A program made the translations under genes and the position numbers. Shown here in pieces: positions 17,585 through 26,173 of a DNA stretch of 32,528 nucleotides. The DNA is from Thermobifida cellulosilytica TB100. Its GTDB lineage: Bacteria; Actinomycetota; Actinomycetes; Streptosporangiales; Streptosporangiaceae. Below the pieces are notes generated by a model. The model did not search any database and had not been told where the DNA came from. It saw only the letters and a list, made by a program, of their open reading frames with translations. The DNA lies in the NCBI RefSeq assembly GCF_001517975.1, contig NZ_KQ950180.1, positions 414,453 to 446,980 on the forward strand, in the 5' to 3' direction. How positions within the stretch are numbered: position 1 is the stretch's first letter; every line of letters begins with the position of its first letter.

Positions 17585-18595
17585 CTACTCCTGGTGATGC
17601 CCGGAGTCGCCGCCGCCCCGCGGGCGGCGCAGCAGGCGCCGTCCGATCAGGTGGAGGGGGACCGCTCCGGCCAGGCCCAGTGCGAACGGGACCGCGGCCG
17701 CGGCCTGGTCCACGGCCGCGTCGTCCAGTTCGTCGAACGCGTCGGACGAGGAGAGCAGCCCGATGTTCTCCGGCGGCCAGATGACGACGAAGGCGTGGCC
17801 GACCACGGCCTCCTGGGGGATGCTGCCGCCCCCGTTGTTGCTCTGGTGCATGCGCGAGTCGTAGGAGATGGCGCGGTGGTCGCCCATCACCCACAGGTGG
17901 CCCTCGGGCACGGTGACCGGCCCGAACGGCTGGTGGGTGGCCAGGCTGTCGGGGTAGAGGTAGTCCTCGTCCACCGAGACGCCGTTGACGATGATCCGGT
18001 TCTGCTCGTCGCAGCACTCGACGGTGTCGCCGGGCAGGCCGATGACGCGTTTGATGTAGTCCTTGCCGGTGGGGGCGGCACCCAGTTGCTGGCCCACCCA
18101 GGTGAAGAACCGGGAGATCGGGTTGGTGTCCGCGGGGAGCGCGACCTCGGTGCCCTCGTCCCAGGTACCGCCGCCGTTGAAGACGATGACGTCGCCGCGC
18201 TCGATGTCGCGGAACTGGTAGACCAGCTTGTTGACCAGCACCCGGTCTCCGACGAGGAGGGTCTCCTCCATCGAGCGGGACGGGATGTGGAAGGGCTGGA
18301 CCACCCACCTCTGGATGACGAACGCCAGGACCAGGGCGACCACGATCAGTATGGGGAGTTCCTTCCAGAAGGATCCCTGGCTGTCCTCGCCCTTCTTCTT
18401 CGCGCTCATGCTGCCATCCGGATTCTCTGCGGTGTCGTTGTGCCCTTCGGCCGCCTTCTCGGAAAGCACACCGGCTCCCCCGTGCGAAGGCACGGGGGAG
18501 CCGGTGTCGTCGACCGGGTCGCCCGCGACGGGGCGGCTGACGGAGTCGTCTGGATCGTGGTTCCCGATCGGGCCGGACCGTTCATCGTTGCTCAT
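17585..18595 (-). CDS. lepB: Signal peptidase I
   Basis: 336 residues as drawn. A disordered polar N-terminus (1 to about 75), a transmembrane helix (about 80-98, LPILIVVALVLAFVIQRWVV) and the S26 peptidase domain follow, with nucleophile S108 (PSRSMEETL), general-base K182 (DYIKRVIGLPGD) and box E GDHRAISYDSR. A second hydrophobic stretch near the C-terminus (AAVPFALGLAGAVPLHLI) may be another membrane helix. It cleaves signal peptides outside the membrane. An in-frame ATG at 18409 (Met63) would give 274 residues; an 18-bp hairpin lies between the two starts, so the shorter form is a real alternative. Both starts have weak ribosome sites. Confidence 0.92.
   Translation of the reverse strand: MSNDERSGPIGNHDPDDSVSRPVAGDPVDDTGSPVPSHGGAGVLSEKAAEGHNDTAENPDGSMSAKKKGEDSQGSFWKELPILIVVALVLAFVIQRWVVQPFHIPSRSMEETLLVGDRVLVNKLVYQFRDIERGDVIVFNGGGTWDEGTEVALPADTNPISRFFTWVGQQLGAAPTGKDYIKRVIGLPGDTVECCDEQNRIIVNGVSVDEDYLYPDSLATHQPFGPVTVPEGHLWVMGDHRAISYDSRMHQSNNGGGSIPQEAVVGHAFVVIWPPENIGLLSSSDAFDELDDAAVDQAAAAVPFALGLAGAVPLHLIGRRLLRRPRGGGDSGHHQE
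18468..18507 (-). terminator. 18-bp perfect inverted repeat in the 5' part of lepB
   Basis: 18468-18485 pairs perfectly with 18490-18507 around a GAAG loop (CTTC in the transcript). It looks like the terminator of the rimM-trmD-rplS unit (rplS stop 18685) but lies within codons about 30-43 of the longer lepB frame. Confidence 0.55.
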
Positions 18596-18684
18596 CGGAT
18601 CTGAAGCCTAGCCGAGCGCAACGACTTCTGTCGGAAAAGGCGCCCCCGATCGGGTGAAACCGTATCGCCGTATCGGCCGACCGG

Positions 18685-19029
18685 TCAGCGGCGCTCGCGG
18701 ATGCGGGCGGCCTTGCCGCGCAGGTTGCGCAGGTAGTAGAGCTTGGCGCGGCGGACGCGGCCACGGGAGACGACCTCGATCTTCTCCAGCACCGGGCTGT
18801 GCACCGGGAAGGTCCGCTCCACGCCGACGGCGTAGCTGATCTTGCGGACGGTGAAGGTCTCGCGGATTCCCGACCCCTGCCGCCGGATCACCACGCCCTT
18901 GAAGACCTGGATCCGGGTCCGGTTGCCCTCGGTGACCCGAACGTGGACGTTCAGCGTGTCGCCCGGACGGAAGTCGGGCACGTCGGAGCGCAACTGGGCC
19001 TTTTCAAGCTCCTGAATGGCGGTGTGCAT
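18685..19029 (-). CDS. rplS: 50S ribosomal protein L19
   Basis: 114 residues, the family's normal length. Hallmarks are [58 protein letters not shown] and the basic tail [19 protein letters not shown]19 sits at the 30S-50S interface. The order rpsP-khpA-rimM-trmD-rplS is conserved widely in bacteria. Confidence 0.97.
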   Translation of the reverse strand: MHTAIQELEKAQLRSDVPDFRPGDTLNVHVRVTEGNRTRIQVFKGVVIRRQGSGIRETFTVRKISYAVGVERTFPVHSPVLEKIEVVSRGRVRRAKLYYLRNLRGKAARIRERR

Positions 19030-19195
19030 CTCAGCGGTTCCTCATCGACAGCGCGCCGCGCCGACGGGTTGCGCTCGCGCGGGCGGATCTGCTGGGTGGA
19101 ATGACGTCGCCCCTGCCTGTCCGGGCCCGGTGTCCGCGGTGGGACCCGGGGTTTGCGGAACGTCGGCGCGGGCCGACGGTCAGGGACAACCCTCC

Positions 19196-19984
19196 CTAGT
19201 CTGCCACAGGTTGCGGCGTGTCCTGTAACCGCACCTCCGCGAGGACCTCGCGGTCGCGCTTGTCGAGCTGGTCGGGGTCGAGGCGGTCGATCAGGTCGGG
19301 GCGGTTGCGGGCGGTCTTGCGCAGTGCCTCGTCGCGCCGCCAGCGGTCCACCGCGCCGTGGTGTCCGGACAGCAGCACGGGCGGCACCTCGTGGCCGCGC
19401 CAGACCGCGGGCTTGGTGTAGACCGGCCCCTCCACCAGGTGGTCCATCGTGCCCGGGGAGAAGGAGTCCTGTGCGGCGGACTCCGCGTTGCCGAGCACCC
19501 CCGGCAGGAGGCGGGAGACGGCCTCCACCACGACCAGGGTCGCGACCTCGCCGCCGTTGAGCACGTAGTCGCCGATGCTGATCTCCTCGACGGGCATCCT
19601 GCGCGCCGCGTCGACCGCGACGCGCGCGTCGATGCCCTCGTAGCGTCCGCAGGCGAAGACCAGCCAGGGCTCCTCGGCGAGCCGGACCGCGTCGCGCTGG
19701 GTGAAGGGCCGCCCGCTGGGCGTCGGCAGGATCAGGCGGGGGACCGCCCCGTCGGCGTCGGCGGTGACCGCGTCCAGGGCCTCGCCCCACGGCTCCGGCT
19801 TCATCACCATGCCGGGCCCGCCCCCGTAGGGGGTGTCGTCGACGGTGTGGTGGCGGTCGTAGGTCCACCGGCGCAGGTCGTGCAGGCGCACGTCGATCAG
19901 CCCGGCGCGGCGGGCCTTGCCGATCAGGGAGAGGTCGAGCGGGGCGAAGTAGTCGGGGAAGATCGTGATGATGTCGATGCGCAT
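19196..19984 (-). CDS. trmD: tRNA (guanine-N1)-methyltransferase
   Basis: 262 residues. TrmD methylates N1 of G37 in tRNAs to prevent +1 frameshifting. It starts MRIDIITIFPDYF. The SPOUT trefoil-knot region is visible (FACGRYEGIDARV, then EEISIGDYVLNGGEVATLVV), with the catalytic Asp in AAQDSFSPG. The C-terminal helical tRNA-binding domain is complete. It is 21 bases after rimM, with rplS next. Confidence 0.97.
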   Translation of the reverse strand: MRIDIITIFPDYFAPLDLSLIGKARRAGLIDVRLHDLRRWTYDRHHTVDDTPYGGGPGMVMKPEPWGEALDAVTADADGAVPRLILPTPSGRPFTQRDAVRLAEEPWLVFACGRYEGIDARVAVDAARRMPVEEISIGDYVLNGGEVATLVVVEAVSRLLPGVLGNAESAAQDSFSPGTMDHLVEGPVYTKPAVWRGHEVPPVLLSGHHGAVDRWRRDEALRKTARNRPDLIDRLDPDQLDKRDREVLAEVRLQDTPQPVAD

Positions 19985-20005
19985 GGGGCGTGGCGGCCTT
20001 TCCGG

Positions 20006-20518
20006 CTACTGGCCGAGTTCGAGCAGGCCCGGGGGCGGGTCGATGACGATGCGGCCCGCCTCGGTGTCGATCTCGGGCACCAGCGCGCGCACGAACGGCA
20101 CGAGGACCTCCGCCTTTCCGTTCCCGGAGACCACGAGGGTGTCCTGGGCGTGGTGCAGGACGTCCACGACCTCGCCGACGGCCTCGCCCGAGGTGGTCTC
20201 CACCCGCAGGCCGATGAGCTCGTAGTCGTGGAACTCGTCGGGGTCGTCCAGCGGGGGCAGCTCGGAGGAGTCGATCACCAGGAAGACGCCGCGCAGCTCC
20301 TCGGCGGCGTTGCGGTCGGCGACCCCCTCGAAGCGCACCAGCAGCCGGTCGCCGTGCTGCCGTACCGCCGTGATCGTGAGCGGTCCGGCGTCGGAGGGGT
20401 CGGTGTCGAGTGTGGTACCCACCTCGAAGCGTTCTTCGGGCGCGTCGGTGCGCACCTCGACGGCCACCTCGCCTCTGACGCCGTGCGGGCGGCCGATCCG
20501 GCCGACGACGAGACGCAC
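20006..20518 (-). CDS. rimM: Ribosome maturation factor RimM
   Basis: 170 residues. The N-terminal RimM barrel (VVGRIGRPHGVRGEVAVEV) is followed by a C-terminal PRC-barrel domain (ELIGLRVETTSGEAVGEVVD, then VPFVRALVPEIDTEAGRIVI). It assists 30S head assembly by binding S19. The GTG at 20518 follows a GGAGAAG site; an open frame upstream to 20638 covers a hairpin and is not coding. It is next to trmD as usual. Confidence 0.95.
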   Translation of the reverse strand: MRLVVGRIGRPHGVRGEVAVEVRTDAPEERFEVGTTLDTDPSDAGPLTITAVRQHGDRLLVRFEGVADRNAAEELRGVFLVIDSSELPPLDDPDEFHDYELIGLRVETTSGEAVGEVVDVLHHAQDTLVVSGNGKAEVLVPFVRALVPEIDTEAGRIVIDPPPGLLELGQ

Positions 20519-20595
20519 ATCTTCTCCTAGGCACGTGGCGGCGCGGGGCGCGGCACGGTGCCGCGGGACACGCCGGGGGTGGGGCATGCGGGAAA

Positions 20596-20636
20596 GCGGG
20601 TGTGCGGACAGGACGCGTTCCTGTCCGCACACCCGC
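20596..20636 (-). terminator. 18-bp stem hairpin between khpA and rimM
   Basis: 20596-20613 pairs perfectly with 20619-20636 around a 5-base loop. It lies 43 bases past the khpA stop and 78 bases before rimM, inside what is usually one operon, so it should end or attenuate the rpsP-khpA transcript. Confidence 0.7.
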
Positions 20637-20679
20637 ATCGTCCACGGGGCACCGGCGGGCGGTGCCTCATGGACGCGAG

Positions 20680-20922
20680 TCAGCGCACCTCGTTGAGGTC
20701 CAGCAGGTCGACCCGGACGTACCGGCCGCCGGCCAGGGACCCGATGACGGTCCGCAGCGACTTGGCGGTACGGCCGTTGCGACCGATCACCTTGCCGAGG
20801 TCGTCGGGATGGACCCGGACTTCGAGCACCTTGCCCTTGCGGAGTCTGCGGGACCGCACGTGGACGTCGTCAGGGTTCTCCACGATCCCCCTGACGAGGT
20901 GCTCAAGCGCCTCTTCCAGCAC
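20680..20922 (-). CDS. khpA: KH-domain RNA-binding protein KhpA
   Basis: 80 residues forming a single KH domain with the GxxG loop in GKVIGRNGRTAKSLRTVIG. KhpA-type proteins bind RNA broadly and, where studied, pair with KhpB. The GTG start is one base past the rpsP stop codon, so translation is coupled. The ribosome site lies in the last codons of rpsP. Confidence 0.94.
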   Translation of the reverse strand: MLEEALEHLVRGIVENPDDVHVRSRRLRKGKVLEVRVHPDDLGKVIGRNGRTAKSLRTVIGSLAGGRYVRVDLLDLNEVR

Positions 20923-20923
20923 G

Positions 20924-21364
20924 TCAGGCCTCGCCCTCGGACTTCTCCGCGGTGGTTTCGGCCGACTTCTCGCCGGCCTTCTTGGACTTTCCGCCCTTGC
21001 TCTCGTTGCCCGGCAGGACAAGCTCCTTCAGCACGGCCTGGAAGGCGGCCTCCTGGGCCTCCTTGTCCTTGGGCTCGGCGACCTTGAGCGGCTTGGTCGG
21101 AGCGGGCAGGCCCTTGAACTTCTGCCAGTCGCCGGTGAGCTTGAGGATGTGCTGCACCGGACCGGTGGGCTGGGCGCCCACGGACAGCCAGTACTGCACC
21201 CGCTCGGAGTTCACCTCGATGAGGCTCGGCTCCTCCTTCGGGTGGTACTTGCCGATCTCCTCGATCGCCTTTCCATCGCGCTTGGTGCGCGCGTCAGCCA
21301 CGACGATCCGGTACTGCGGCGTACGGATCTTCCCCATACGCTTGAGTTTGATCTTGACAGCCAC
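20924..21364 (-). CDS. rpsP: 30S ribosomal protein S16
   Basis: 146 residues. The conserved core is residues 1-85 ([20 protein letters not shown] through [18 protein letters not shown]); a Lys/Glu/Ala-rich tail of about 55 residues is typical of actinobacterial S16. A GGGAGAG site precedes the ATG. It is first in its operon; an AT-rich patch about 120-145 bases upstream, with TTGACT on the minus strand, may hold the promoter. Confidence 0.97.
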   Translation of the reverse strand: MAVKIKLKRMGKIRTPQYRIVVADARTKRDGKAIEEIGKYHPKEEPSLIEVNSERVQYWLSVGAQPTGPVQHILKLTGDWQKFKGLPAPTKPLKVAEPKDKEAQEAAFQAVLKELVLPGNESKGGKSKKAGEKSAETTAEKSEGEA

Positions 21365-21480
21365 TGGTGTGGTCTCTCCCGGTTAAGGCGGAAACACCCT
21401 GGCGACCACCGCGTGGGGTTGCGGCGCCGCACCGGGTGGGACGTGGGTGCGAGGGGTGAGATAGAGGGCTGACCCCGCGC

Positions 21481-21506
21481 ACCGTTAGTCAACAACCAAT
21501 TGTGCC
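21481..21506 (-). promoter_or_regulatory. Candidate promoter region of the rpsP operon
   Basis: A locally AT-rich stretch in the 211-base gap between ffh and rpsP contains TTGACT on the minus strand. A clear -10 at 16-18 bases is not visible, so only the region is proposed. Confidence 0.3.
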
Positions 21507-21575
21507 AGATGATCGGAGGAGGGACGCGCAGGCTCCGGCGCGGCGCGTGGCCGCACGCGGTCAGCCCAGCCCGGC

Positions 21576-23177
21576 TCACTTCTTCTTCGGCAGCCTGAAG
21601 TTGGACAGGTCGGGGATCTGCCCGCCGCCGAAGCCGGGCGGGAGCTGCGGCATGCCGCCCCCGAAGCCCGCGGGCAGTCCGGTGTCGGCGGGCGCCTCGG
21701 TGCGCTTGCGCTCGCGCTGTGCGGCGCGCTCGGCCTCCTGCTGGCGGGCCTTCATCGGGTTGCCGCTGCGCTGCTTGTTCTTCTTGGCCTTCTTGCCCGC
21801 GGCCTTGGCCGCCTTCCTCCGGCCCCCGCCCATGCCGGGCATGCCCGGCAGCCCCGGCATGCCGGGGAACCCGCCGCCCTGCTTGAGCTGGCGGAGCATC
21901 TTCTGCGCCCCGAAGAAGCGAGTGACCAGTTGGCTGACCTCGCTGACCTGGGTGCCCGAACCGTTGGCGATGCGCAGTCGGCGGGACCCGTTGATGATCT
22001 TGGGGTTGGCGCGCTCGGCCGGGGTCATCGACCGGATGATGGCCGCGATCCGGTCCAGGTCGCGGTCGTCGATGCTGTCGATCTGGTCGCGCAACTGCCC
22101 CATGCCGGGCATCATGCTCAGCAGGTTGCTGATGGGACCGAGCCGACGGATCATCATCATCTGCTCGAGGAAGTCGTCGAGCGTGAAGTCCTCGTCGGAG
22201 GCCAGCGTGCTGGCCATCTTCTGGACCTCGGCCTCCTCGAAGGTGCGCTGCGCCTGCTCGATCAGGGTGAGCACGTCGCCCATGTCGAGGATGCGCGAGG
22301 CCATGCGGTCGGGGTGGAAGAGGTCGAAGTCCTCGAGCTTCTCACCGGTGGAGGCGAACATGATGGGCCGGCCGGTGATGTGCCGGATCGACAGCGCGGC
22401 ACCGCCCCTGGCGTCGCCGTCCAGCTTGGTCAGCGCGACCGCGTCGTAGCCGACCCCGTCGAGGAACGCCTGCGCGGTGTTGACCGCGTCCTGACCGATC
22501 ATCGCGTCGACGACGAAGAGGATCTCGTCGGGGGAGACCGCGTCCCGGATGTCGGCGGCCTGCCGCATCATCTCCTCGTCGACGCCGAGCCGACCCGCGG
22601 TGTCGATGATGACGACGTTGTGGTTGTTGCGCCGTGCGTAGTCGACAGAGCTGCGCGCCACCTCGACCGGGTCGCCGACGCCGTTGCCCGGCTCGGGCGC
22701 GTAGACCGGGACCTTCGCCCGCTCCCCCAGGACCTGGAGCTGGGTGACCGCGTTGGGCCGTTGCAGGTCGGCGGCGACCAGCAGCGGGGTGTTGCGCTGG
22801 TCGGCGAGCCACTTGGCGAGCTTGCCCGCCAGGGTCGTCTTACCCGAGCCCTGGAGACCCGCCAGCATGATGACCGTCGGCGGGGTCTTGGCGAACCGGA
22901 TCGTGCGGGTCTCGCCGCCCAGGACCTCGATGAGCTCCTCGTTGACGATCTTGATGACCTGCTGGGCGGGGTTCAGCGCCTTGGAGACCTCCGCACCGCG
23001 TGCCCGCTCCTTGATCCGCGCGATGAACTCGCGTACGACGGGCAGCGCGACGTCGGCCTCCAGCAGGGCGACGCGGATCTCGCGCGCGGTCGTGTTGATG
23101 TCCTCCTCGGAGAGACGGCCTTTGCCGCGCAGCGAGGAGAAGACCGTGGTCAGGCGGTCGGAAAGCGTCTCGAACAC
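21576..23177 (-). CDS. ffh: Signal recognition particle protein Ffh (SRP54)
   Basis: 533 residues. An N-domain four-helix bundle (1 to about 90), the GTPase G-domain with GLQGSGKTTLAGKLA, DTAGRLGVDEEMM and TKLDGDARGG, and the methionine-rich M-domain that binds 4.5S RNA and signal sequences. The tail is long: a Gly-Met-Pro run, a Lys/Ala-rich basic stretch, and a Pro/Gly end, longer than in E. coli but common in actinobacteria. Its receptor FtsY is also in this window. Confidence 0.97.
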   Translation of the reverse strand: MFETLSDRLTTVFSSLRGKGRLSEEDINTTAREIRVALLEADVALPVVREFIARIKERARGAEVSKALNPAQQVIKIVNEELIEVLGGETRTIRFAKTPPTVIMLAGLQGSGKTTLAGKLAKWLADQRNTPLLVAADLQRPNAVTQLQVLGERAKVPVYAPEPGNGVGDPVEVARSSVDYARRNNHNVVIIDTAGRLGVDEEMMRQAADIRDAVSPDEILFVVDAMIGQDAVNTAQAFLDGVGYDAVALTKLDGDARGGAALSIRHITGRPIMFASTGEKLEDFDLFHPDRMASRILDMGDVLTLIEQAQRTFEEAEVQKMASTLASDEDFTLDDFLEQMMMIRRLGPISNLLSMMPGMGQLRDQIDSIDDRDLDRIAAIIRSMTPAERANPKIINGSRRLRIANGSGTQVSEVSQLVTRFFGAQKMLRQLKQGGGFPGMPGLPGMPGMGGGRRKAAKAAGKKAKKNKQRSGNPMKARQQEAERAAQRERKRTEAPADTGLPAGFGGGMPQLPPGFGGGQIPDLSNFRLPKKK

Positions 23178-23266
23178 GGGTGAGCCCTGTCCTTCGTCTC
23201 TCGGGTCAGACTCTCAGGTTACCCGCCGGAGGCCCGGTGCCGCGCCGAGCGTCTCGCCGACGCGGA

Positions 23267-23293
23267 GCGGCCGGTCCGGACCGGACCGGCCGC
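23267..23293 (-). terminator. Terminator hairpin after the lipoprotein gene
   Basis: A perfect 13-bp GC-rich inverted repeat around a single base (the real loop will be 3-5 bases) starts six bases past the lipoprotein stop and lies about 90 bases before ffh. Confidence 0.65.
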
Positions 23294-23299
23294 CGGGGC

Positions 23300-24499
23300 T
23301 CAGGAGCTCTCGGCCTCCTCGCCGCCCTCTTCTGCGGTGTCGCCGCCGGAGAGGGTGGCCTCCCGCTGCTCGTTGATCGTCGCGACCAACTGCTCGCGGG
23401 CGTCCTTGGAGAGCGCCCGGGTGGACAGCAGCGCCTCGAAGTCGATCGTGTAGGTGACCGGGTTGGCGCTGGGCGCCAGCGCGTAGTCGATCGAGCAGGA
23501 GAGCTCGACGGTGCCCCCGGCCTTCAGCTCGGCGGTCTTGGTGCACGTCTTCTCGCCCAGCTCGTCGTTGTTGAAGCGGCTGTCCATGCGCACGAGGATG
23601 GAGCCCTCGGTGGCGCCGCTGGTCTCCTCGACCTTGCCGACCATGGTGCACGCGCCGCCGGTCTGGCAGTCGCCGCCGAGCTCCTCGGCCCAGGCCACTT
23701 CGAGGCGGGCGTCGCGCGCGGACTCCAGCTCCTCCCCGGCGTACTTGGCGAGGTCGTCGTAGAGCTGCTCGACGGCGGCGGTGTCGACCTCGGCGAAGCT
23801 GGCGTCGATGCGGCTGGCCACCCCCTCTCCCTCGGCCGGGGCGAGTTCCTCGATCTGCATCCGCACCAGCGTGTGCGGGGCCTCCGAGGTGATCCAGGCC
23901 GTGCCCCCGGACAGCTCGACGCGGTAGACGAGGACCCCGTCGAGCTTCTCCTCCACCGCCTCGGCGTCGGCCCCCGGGGCCTTGGTGCGCAGGCTCTCCG
24001 CGAGCCCGGCGGGGGTCAGCACGCCGCCCGGGTCGAGGCCGAACTGCTCGTGGGTGATCCGCACCCAGTTGTCGGGGTAGGCGTCGCTGTCGGGGTTGAA
24101 GACGTCGTGGGTCAGCCAGTAGTCGGAGTCGGCCTTGACGAAGAGTTTGCCGTCGGCCTCGAAGTAGCTGGCCTCCCCGCCCGTCCCTACCTGGAAGGTG
24201 CCCAGGGCCGCCCCGGCGTCGGTGACCGTGAGGGAGGTGTTCACCACGTTGCTGGTGTCCTGCGGGTCGGAGAACTGCCCCTGGAGCTGGATGGCGGGGG
24301 ACTCCTCCAGCGCGGCCAGCGCCTCTTCGAAGAGGGGGGCCGCGCTGACCGGAGTCGGCGAGGGGGACGGTTCGGCGCCGCCCTGCGACCCCAGCCCCAG
24401 CAGTCCGCAGCCGGTCGTGCTGAGTACGAACACGGTCGCTGCCGCGACGGGGGTCGTCCTTCTCACTGGTCGCCACGGCATGCGAATCGCCCGCGCCAT
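23300..24499 (-). CDS. Putative lipoprotein of unknown function
   Basis: 399 residues. The N-terminus looks like a lipoprotein signal: a basic start, a hydrophobic VAAATVFVLSTTGC stretch and probable lipidated C31. The -3 residue is Thr rather than the usual Leu/Val, so the lipobox is not ideal. The mature part starts with a Ser/Pro linker, then an alternating-strand domain somewhat like actinobacterial LppX/LprAFG or LolA-like lipid-binding lipoproteins; this is weak resemblance only. Cysteine pairs (DCQTGGAC; KTC with LSC) suggest disulfides. A Glu/Gly-rich tail ends it. It occupies the place between amtB and ffh where many actinobacteria carry glnK-glnD. Confidence 0.8.
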   Translation of the reverse strand: MARAIRMPWRPVRRTTPVAAATVFVLSTTGCGLLGLGSQGGAEPSPSPTPVSAAPLFEEALAALEESPAIQLQGQFSDPQDTSNVVNTSLTVTDAGAALGTFQVGTGGEASYFEADGKLFVKADSDYWLTHDVFNPDSDAYPDNWVRITHEQFGLDPGGVLTPAGLAESLRTKAPGADAEAVEEKLDGVLVYRVELSGGTAWITSEAPHTLVRMQIEELAPAEGEGVASRIDASFAEVDTAAVEQLYDDLAKYAGEELESARDARLEVAWAEELGGDCQTGGACTMVGKVEETSGATEGSILVRMDSRFNNDELGEKTCTKTAELKAGGTVELSCSIDYALAPSANPVTYTIDFEALLSTRALSKDAREQLVATINEQREATLSGGDTAEEGGEEAESS

Positions 24500-24853
24500 T
24501 GTGCCTCCTGGCCCTAACGAAGGGGGGTGGGGGTGTGTACTCGAGAATTTTGGACGTAGCGGAGTCCGTTCCGGTTCTGGAGGATCCGGAAACCCGGGGG
24601 ATTCGGGCCGCCCGCGCCTCGTCCGCCAACCGGACGTGCGGGCCCGGTTCCGACCGGCACGGCACCGAGTCGGGTTCCGAGCCTATCCAACCCCCGGCGG
24701 TTGTTCTCGCAGCCGAGCACAGCAGAACCACGCGACAGCCGGTCCGACGCCGCGTGGGCGGACAGCAGCGTGGGGCGGCGAGGAAGATCCTCGCCGCCCC
24801 AGCCGGCCCCCATCGCGTTGCGGTGCGGGATTGCGACCTCAACGTCGGGGACG
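24500..24853. other. 354-base gap between amtB and the lipoprotein gene
   Basis: It holds the amtB terminator (24771-24801) and, near the lipoprotein end, an AGGAGG-containing ribosome site and AT-richer DNA that may hold its promoter. I see no credible gene; open frames here lack ribosome sites and recognisable content. No glnK or glnD remnant is recognisable by eye. Confidence 0.5.
24771..24801 (-). terminator. Terminator hairpin after amtB
   Basis: A perfect 14-bp stem (TGGGGCGGCGAGGA with its complement) around a 3-base loop, about 50 bases past the amtB stop. Confidence 0.75.
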
Positions 24854-26173
24854 CTAGACCTGCACCTGCTTTGAGGGCTTCTCCTCGCCCGGAGGCGTCG
24901 ACGAGGAGAGCTCTTCGGCGTCGAGCTCGTCGAAGGCGTAGGCGGACTCGGAGTGGAGCTCGGTGTCCAGCCCGTTGGTCTCGACGTGCTCGGGGATACG
25001 GAAGCCCATGACCAGGTCGATGCCCTTGCCGATGAGCCAGGTGACCACGAAGGAGTAGATGATCGTGGCCACGACGGCGATGAACTGGACCAGGAGGAAG
25101 GTCGGGGTTCCGCCGAAGAAGATGCCGTCGGGCGCGCCCTCGCCGACCACGGAGGAGGCGAACAGGCCCAGGGCCAGCGAGCCGATGATGCCGCCGACCA
25201 TGTGGATGCCGACCACGTCGAGGGCGTCGTCGTACTTGAACTTGAACTTCCAGCTGATCGCGTAGGCGCAGACCGCACCGGCGATCAGGCCCAGGATGAC
25301 GGACCAGATCGGGGTCAGGTTGGCGGCAGACGGGGTGATCGCGACCAGGCCGGCGATGGCGCCGGAGGCGAAGCCGAGCGCGGTCACCTTGCCGTAGCGG
25401 ATGCGCTCGACCAGCATCCACGCGGCGGTGGCGGCGGCGGTGCAGACCTGGGTGTTGACCAGGGCCAGAGCCGCGGTCTCGTTGGCGCCGTAGGCGGAGC
25501 CGGCGTTGAAGCCGAACCAGCCGAACCACAGCAGCGCCGCACCCAGCAGGACGAACGGCAGGTTGTGCGGACGCATGGACTCGGAGCCGAAGCCCTTGCG
25601 GCGGCCCAGGACGAAGGTCAGGGCGAGCGCGGCGGCACCGGCGTTGATGTGGACCGCGGTACCACCGGCGAAGTCGACGACGCCGGAGCCGAACCAGCCC
25701 TCGAGCTGGTCGAACCAGCCGCCGCCCCACACCCAGCGGGCGACGGGGAAGTAGACGAGGAGCGACCAGAGCGGGACGAAGAGGAGCCAGGCCCCGAACT
25801 TGGCCCGGTCGGCGATGGCACCGCTGATCAGGGCGACGGTGATGATGGCGAACATCATCTGGAAGCCGACGTCGACCATGAGCGGGTAGCCGCCCTCCTC
25901 GTCGACCACGTTGATGAAGCCGCCGGAACCGAAGTCACCGAAGCCGCCGATGAAGTACGTGAGCGGACCGTATCCCTCACCGTAGGTGAGCGAGTAGCCG
26001 ACCAGCACCCAGAGGATGCTGACGATGGCGATGCTGGCGAAGCTCATCAGCATCATGTTGAGGACGCTCTTGGCCCGGGACATGCCTCCGTAGAAGAAGG
26101 CCAGGCCGGGGGTCATGAGCATGACGAGTGCGGCGCTGATCAACAGCCACGCGGTCGTGCCGGTATCTAACAC
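24854..26173 (-). CDS. amtB: Ammonium transporter
   Basis: 439 residues with about eleven transmembrane helices of the Amt/MEP/Rh family. It starts at GTG 26173 with an ideal GGAGGCGAC ribosome site; the frame is open 45 codons further but without homology. The Amt signature DFAGGTAVHINAGAAALAL contains the first pore histidine, and GIHMVGGIIGSLALGLF the second. The phenylalanine gate region FYGGMSRAKS is intact. The C-terminal cytoplasmic tail (about 45 residues, acidic) would normally bind the PII protein GlnK, but no glnK gene is next to it. Confidence 0.96.
   Translation of the reverse strand: MLDTGTTAWLLISAALVMLMTPGLAFFYGGMSRAKSVLNMMLMSFASIAIVSILWVLVGYSLTYGEGYGPLTYFIGGFGDFGSGGFINVVDEEGGYPLMVDVGFQMMFAIITVALISGAIADRAKFGAWLLFVPLWSLLVYFPVARWVWGGGWFDQLEGWFGSGVVDFAGGTAVHINAGAAALALTFVLGRRKGFGSESMRPHNLPFVLLGAALLWFGWFGFNAGSAYGANETAALALVNTQVCTAAATAAWMLVERIRYGKVTALGFASGAIAGLVAITPSAANLTPIWSVILGLIAGAVCAYAISWKFKFKYDDALDVVGIHMVGGIIGSLALGLFASSVVGEGAPDGIFFGGTPTFLLVQFIAVVATIIYSFVVTWLIGKGIDLVMGFRIPEHVETNGLDTELHSESAYAFDELDAEELSSSTPPGEEKPSKQVQV

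Noticed and set aside
21820-21880. Repeated Gly-Met-Pro codons in ffh as a DNA repeat element.
   Set aside because: It is a short low-complexity run in the M-domain tail, common in actinobacterial Ffh.
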